Below, one piece after another: positions 11,898-13,556 of a DNA stretch of 13,556 nucleotides; the first letter of the stretch is position 1, and the number at the start of each line of letters is the position of its first letter. Under the pieces are notes generated by a model. That model searched no databases. It saw only the letters and a program-made list of their open reading frames with translations, and was not told the origin of the DNA. This DNA comes from Clostridiales bacterium (lineage in GTDB: Bacteria > Bacillota_E > Sulfobacillia > Sulfobacillales > JAIMBI01), in the NCBI GenBank assembly GCA_027318915.1, contig DAHVOH010000078.1:1-13556 (forward strand), given 5' to 3'. Made by a program: the position numbers and the translations under genes.

Positions 11898-12074
11898 GAA
11901 CCCAGCGGCTCCGCCTGGCTGGGGAGCCTTGTTTGTTTTGCGAAGGTACGACCTGCATCCAGGGCACTCCATCCCCTCGCGTTCGGGTCAAAGATGCTGT
12001 CCGCCCCGCCCAAGAAGTAGCGGCTCCACGCTCTGACTTTCCCTGCCCATTTAGTCTAAGGGAGGCCTTCTTCG

Positions 12075-13292
12075 ATGGACCACTCGTCCTTGATTCTTCA
12101 TGCTATTGACCATTTCCCTGTCGTAGTGGCCAATCAATTTGTTGGAGGTGGTGCGACGCATGGTCTTATTGAGGCACTGGGCGTGTTGAACCGCGCCAAC
12201 CGGTTTCCACGCCGCGTGCTCGTTGAGTGCGCTCTGCCTGCCGAGCAACGGTTGGTGGACGCCGCGCACGCCGGGGGATCAGTTACACGCATAGGCGTCA
12301 CGGACGCGCAGCTTCAGGCACTTGACCCGGCGGCGGGACTGCCGGAGTGGCTGGCTGGGGCGTGCGACCGCGATGTGCTTTTGATCTGGGATGATATGAG
12401 TCGCAGGGATACGGGCACGATGATCCCGGTGCTCCAGGCGGCTGGCGTGCCGGCGCTCATCGGGACGGTGGCGCCTGTCGAGGTTTCCGTGCCCTGTGTA
12501 GTGTTTCCGGTATTGCAGGAGAAGAGGGCTTGGGACGCCTCCCGCCTGCTGAAGGCGGCTCCGCCCATTCCTGCTGATAAATCCGCGTTCTACGTTTTGG
12601 ACGACCTTGTGCTTTTGAACATGCTCTCTGAGCCGGCGGCTGCGTTCCTTGCCCAGTGTGTTCGCGCCGGCTTCAACGTATTGCTGGTAGGTCCACACGC
12701 CAGCGGCAAGACCACTCTGCTTCGCGCCTTGGCCAATGAGGGGATTTCTCCCGACGATGTCCTGCTGGTCCTCCAAGACGTGGATGAACTCCAACTGCGG
12801 CGGTTATTGCCTCATGTGGTCAGTCTTGTCAGAGCAGACGAGGCGCCGCCGTTGCGACTCGACCGCCCCGCCTTGCTGGATGTACTGCGCCGCACTCTCC
12901 CCAACCGCCTGATTGTCGGCGACATTACGGAAGTCGATGGGCTGGCCTTCTTAGAAGAGATCCAAGGTCCTATGGGCATACTGGCGGCTTCCGGCATGAA
13001 CTGCCTGGAATACGTGGTGCCCCGCTTTCAGTGGAGCGTGCGGAATCGGGGCTTCGCGATCTCCGAGGCGCAGGTTGCGGAGGCGGTGGGCACCGGCTTG
13101 GACCTATTGGTGGAGGTCAGCGGCCCTGACCCCACAACGGGCCGGCATGTAACACGCGTGGTAGAGCCCCTGAGGAATGGCGGTTGGACGACGCTCTGGG
13201 ATTGGGATGCCGCCCAAGGCGCTTTGGTGGGTGTGGGGCGGCTCTCGGCGGCGCGCCAGCGCTTGTTTGACGGAGAGCCTTTGCCCACTTAA
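12075..13292 (+). CDS. CpaF/TadA/VirB11-family secretion ATPase, divergent
   Basis: 405 residues, ATG 12075 after TAAGGGAGG. The C-terminal half is a type II/IV secretion ATPase. NVLLVGPHASGKTTLLRALA carries Walker A (GPHASGKTT, 206-214). DVDELQL (235-241) matches the E-D-x-x-E-L-Q-L Asp box of CpaF. LPNRLIVGDITEVDGLAFLE (275-294) is the Walker B region, with VGD in place of VGE. LAASGMN (303-309) occupies the place of the usual T-x-x-H-A-N His box and lacks the His. Such ATPases form hexamers at the membrane and power pilus assembly or secretion. Residues 1-150 form a separate domain shared with the truncated 5804 protein; its VLLIWDD and VLQAAGVPALIGTVAP mirror the Walker B region, hinting at a duplicated, degenerate RecA-like fold. 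With the key Glu and His changed, low activity or a partner role is plausible. The TAA stop lies in CTTAAGGCAT. Confidence 0.85.
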   Translation: MDHSSLILHAIDHFPVVVANQFVGGGATHGLIEALGVLNRANRFPRRVLVECALPAEQRLVDAAHAGGSVTRIGVTDAQLQALDPAAGLPEWLAGACDRDVLLIWDDMSRRDTGTMIPVLQAAGVPALIGTVAPVEVSVPCVVFPVLQEKRAWDASRLLKAAPPIPADKSAFYVLDDLVLLNMLSEPAAAFLAQCVRAGFNVLLVGPHASGKTTLLRALANEGISPDDVLLVLQDVDELQLRRLLPHVVSLVRADEAPPLRLDRPALLDVLRRTLPNRLIVGDITEVDGLAFLEEIQGPMGILAASGMNCLEYVVPRFQWSVRNRGFAISEAQVAEAVGTGLDLLVEVSGPDPTTGRHVTRVVEPLRNGGWTTLWDWDAAQGALVGVGRLSAARQRLFDGEPLPT

Positions 13293-13541
13293 GGCATGTT
13301 CCCCGTTGGCCCATCGACAACATGCGAAACCGACGGACGCGGCCCGCGCGGCGTTGTCGCGACTCAAGAACAACGGCACGAGCGTTTGATTGCCGGGGGC
13401 CGTCCACAGTTGATTTACTTCTCCGTCAACGACCCCGGCAATCACCCAGAAGGGATCTCCCTGGACCGTCTCATTGAAGGACAGTTGACGCAGAATGTCC
13501 ATGGCCTGTTGAAACGCAATCTTCTCATCCTGGTTGTCCAT
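13104..13541 (-). CDS. Small hypothetical protein, paralogue of 3708-4112, probably with an altered 3' end
   Basis: 145 residues in frame, ATG 13541 with GGAGG about nine bases upstream, at the very edge of the window. Residues 1-69 match the 3708-4112 protein (LRQ, ET..GDPFWVI, LW, LVPLFLSRDNAARAAS). Homology ends at about 13335. Beyond that the sequence (ACCRWANGEHALSGQRLSVK, then Arg/Pro/His-rich) runs antisense into the last 189 bases of the 12075 ATPase, whose C-terminus looks genuine. The original 3' end was therefore probably lost and the present stop is accidental. Function unknown; see the paralogue for domain remarks. Confidence 0.6.
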   Translation of the reverse strand: MDNQDEKIAFQQAMDILRQLSFNETVQGDPFWVIAGVVDGEVNQLWTAPGNQTLVPLFLSRDNAARAASVGFACCRWANGEHALSGQRLSVKQALARRREPPHTHQSALGGIPIPERRPTAIPQGLYHACYMPARCGVRAADLHQ

Positions 13542-13556
13542 CGTGCTCGCCTCCGT

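Noticed and set aside
1..13556. CRISPR array
   Set aside because: No short regularly spaced direct repeats occur; the repeats found are long, irregularly spaced and coding.

Overview
The window is GC-rich (roughly 60% by eye) and has the look of a Gram-positive, Firmicutes-type genome. Nearly every gene has a strong AAGGAGG-type ribosome binding site 6-9 bases before its start, and GTG and TTG starts are frequent. A Sulfobacillus-like thermoacidophile would fit, but nothing in the sequence fixes the genus. I see no rRNA, tRNA, CRISPR array, integrase or intact transposase. Most genes are short and unrecognisable, so this reads as an accessory or rearranged region.

Layout. (1) 1-3495: the end of an unknown gene, a single-pass membrane-anchored protein (913-1998), a strong terminator, then a secreted or surface-anchored protein with about 40 cysteines (2074-3438). 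(2) 3496-7870: short modules on both strands. They are separated by four further copies of the last part of the cysteine-rich gene, each carrying the coding tail, the stop, and usually a conserved trailer and GC hairpin. The copies end at 3495, 4492, 5318, 6676 and, badly decayed, 7869. An IS200/IS605-type right end without a transposase abuts the second copy. (3) 7884-9850: a minus-strand ParB-like ORF, a small P-loop-like protein, two small hypothetical genes and a 43 bp broken copy of the ParB-like ORF. (4) 9850-11885: a Bax inhibitor-1 family membrane protein, a small unknown protein, and a convergent membrane-anchored Nudix-like protein. (5) 12075-13541: a divergent CpaF/VirB11-type secretion ATPase and, on the minus strand, a small gene that begins inside the window.

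How the parts relate. The window is full of internal paralogy. The 12075 ATPase has a truncated relative at 5804; the small proteins at 4552 and 9402 are paralogues; the minus-strand genes at 3708 and 13104 share an N-terminal domain; the ParB-like ORF has a fragment at 9666; and the tail of the cysteine-rich protein occurs five times. This suggests repeated duplication and partial deletion of one gene set, with the tail-plus-hairpin unit marking junctions. One functional reading is a surface structure: an anchored protein, a disulfide-rich exported protein and a secretion-type ATPase, with extra tail copies able to recombine into the expressed gene. The paralogy and repeats are seen directly; the surface-variation role is inference.
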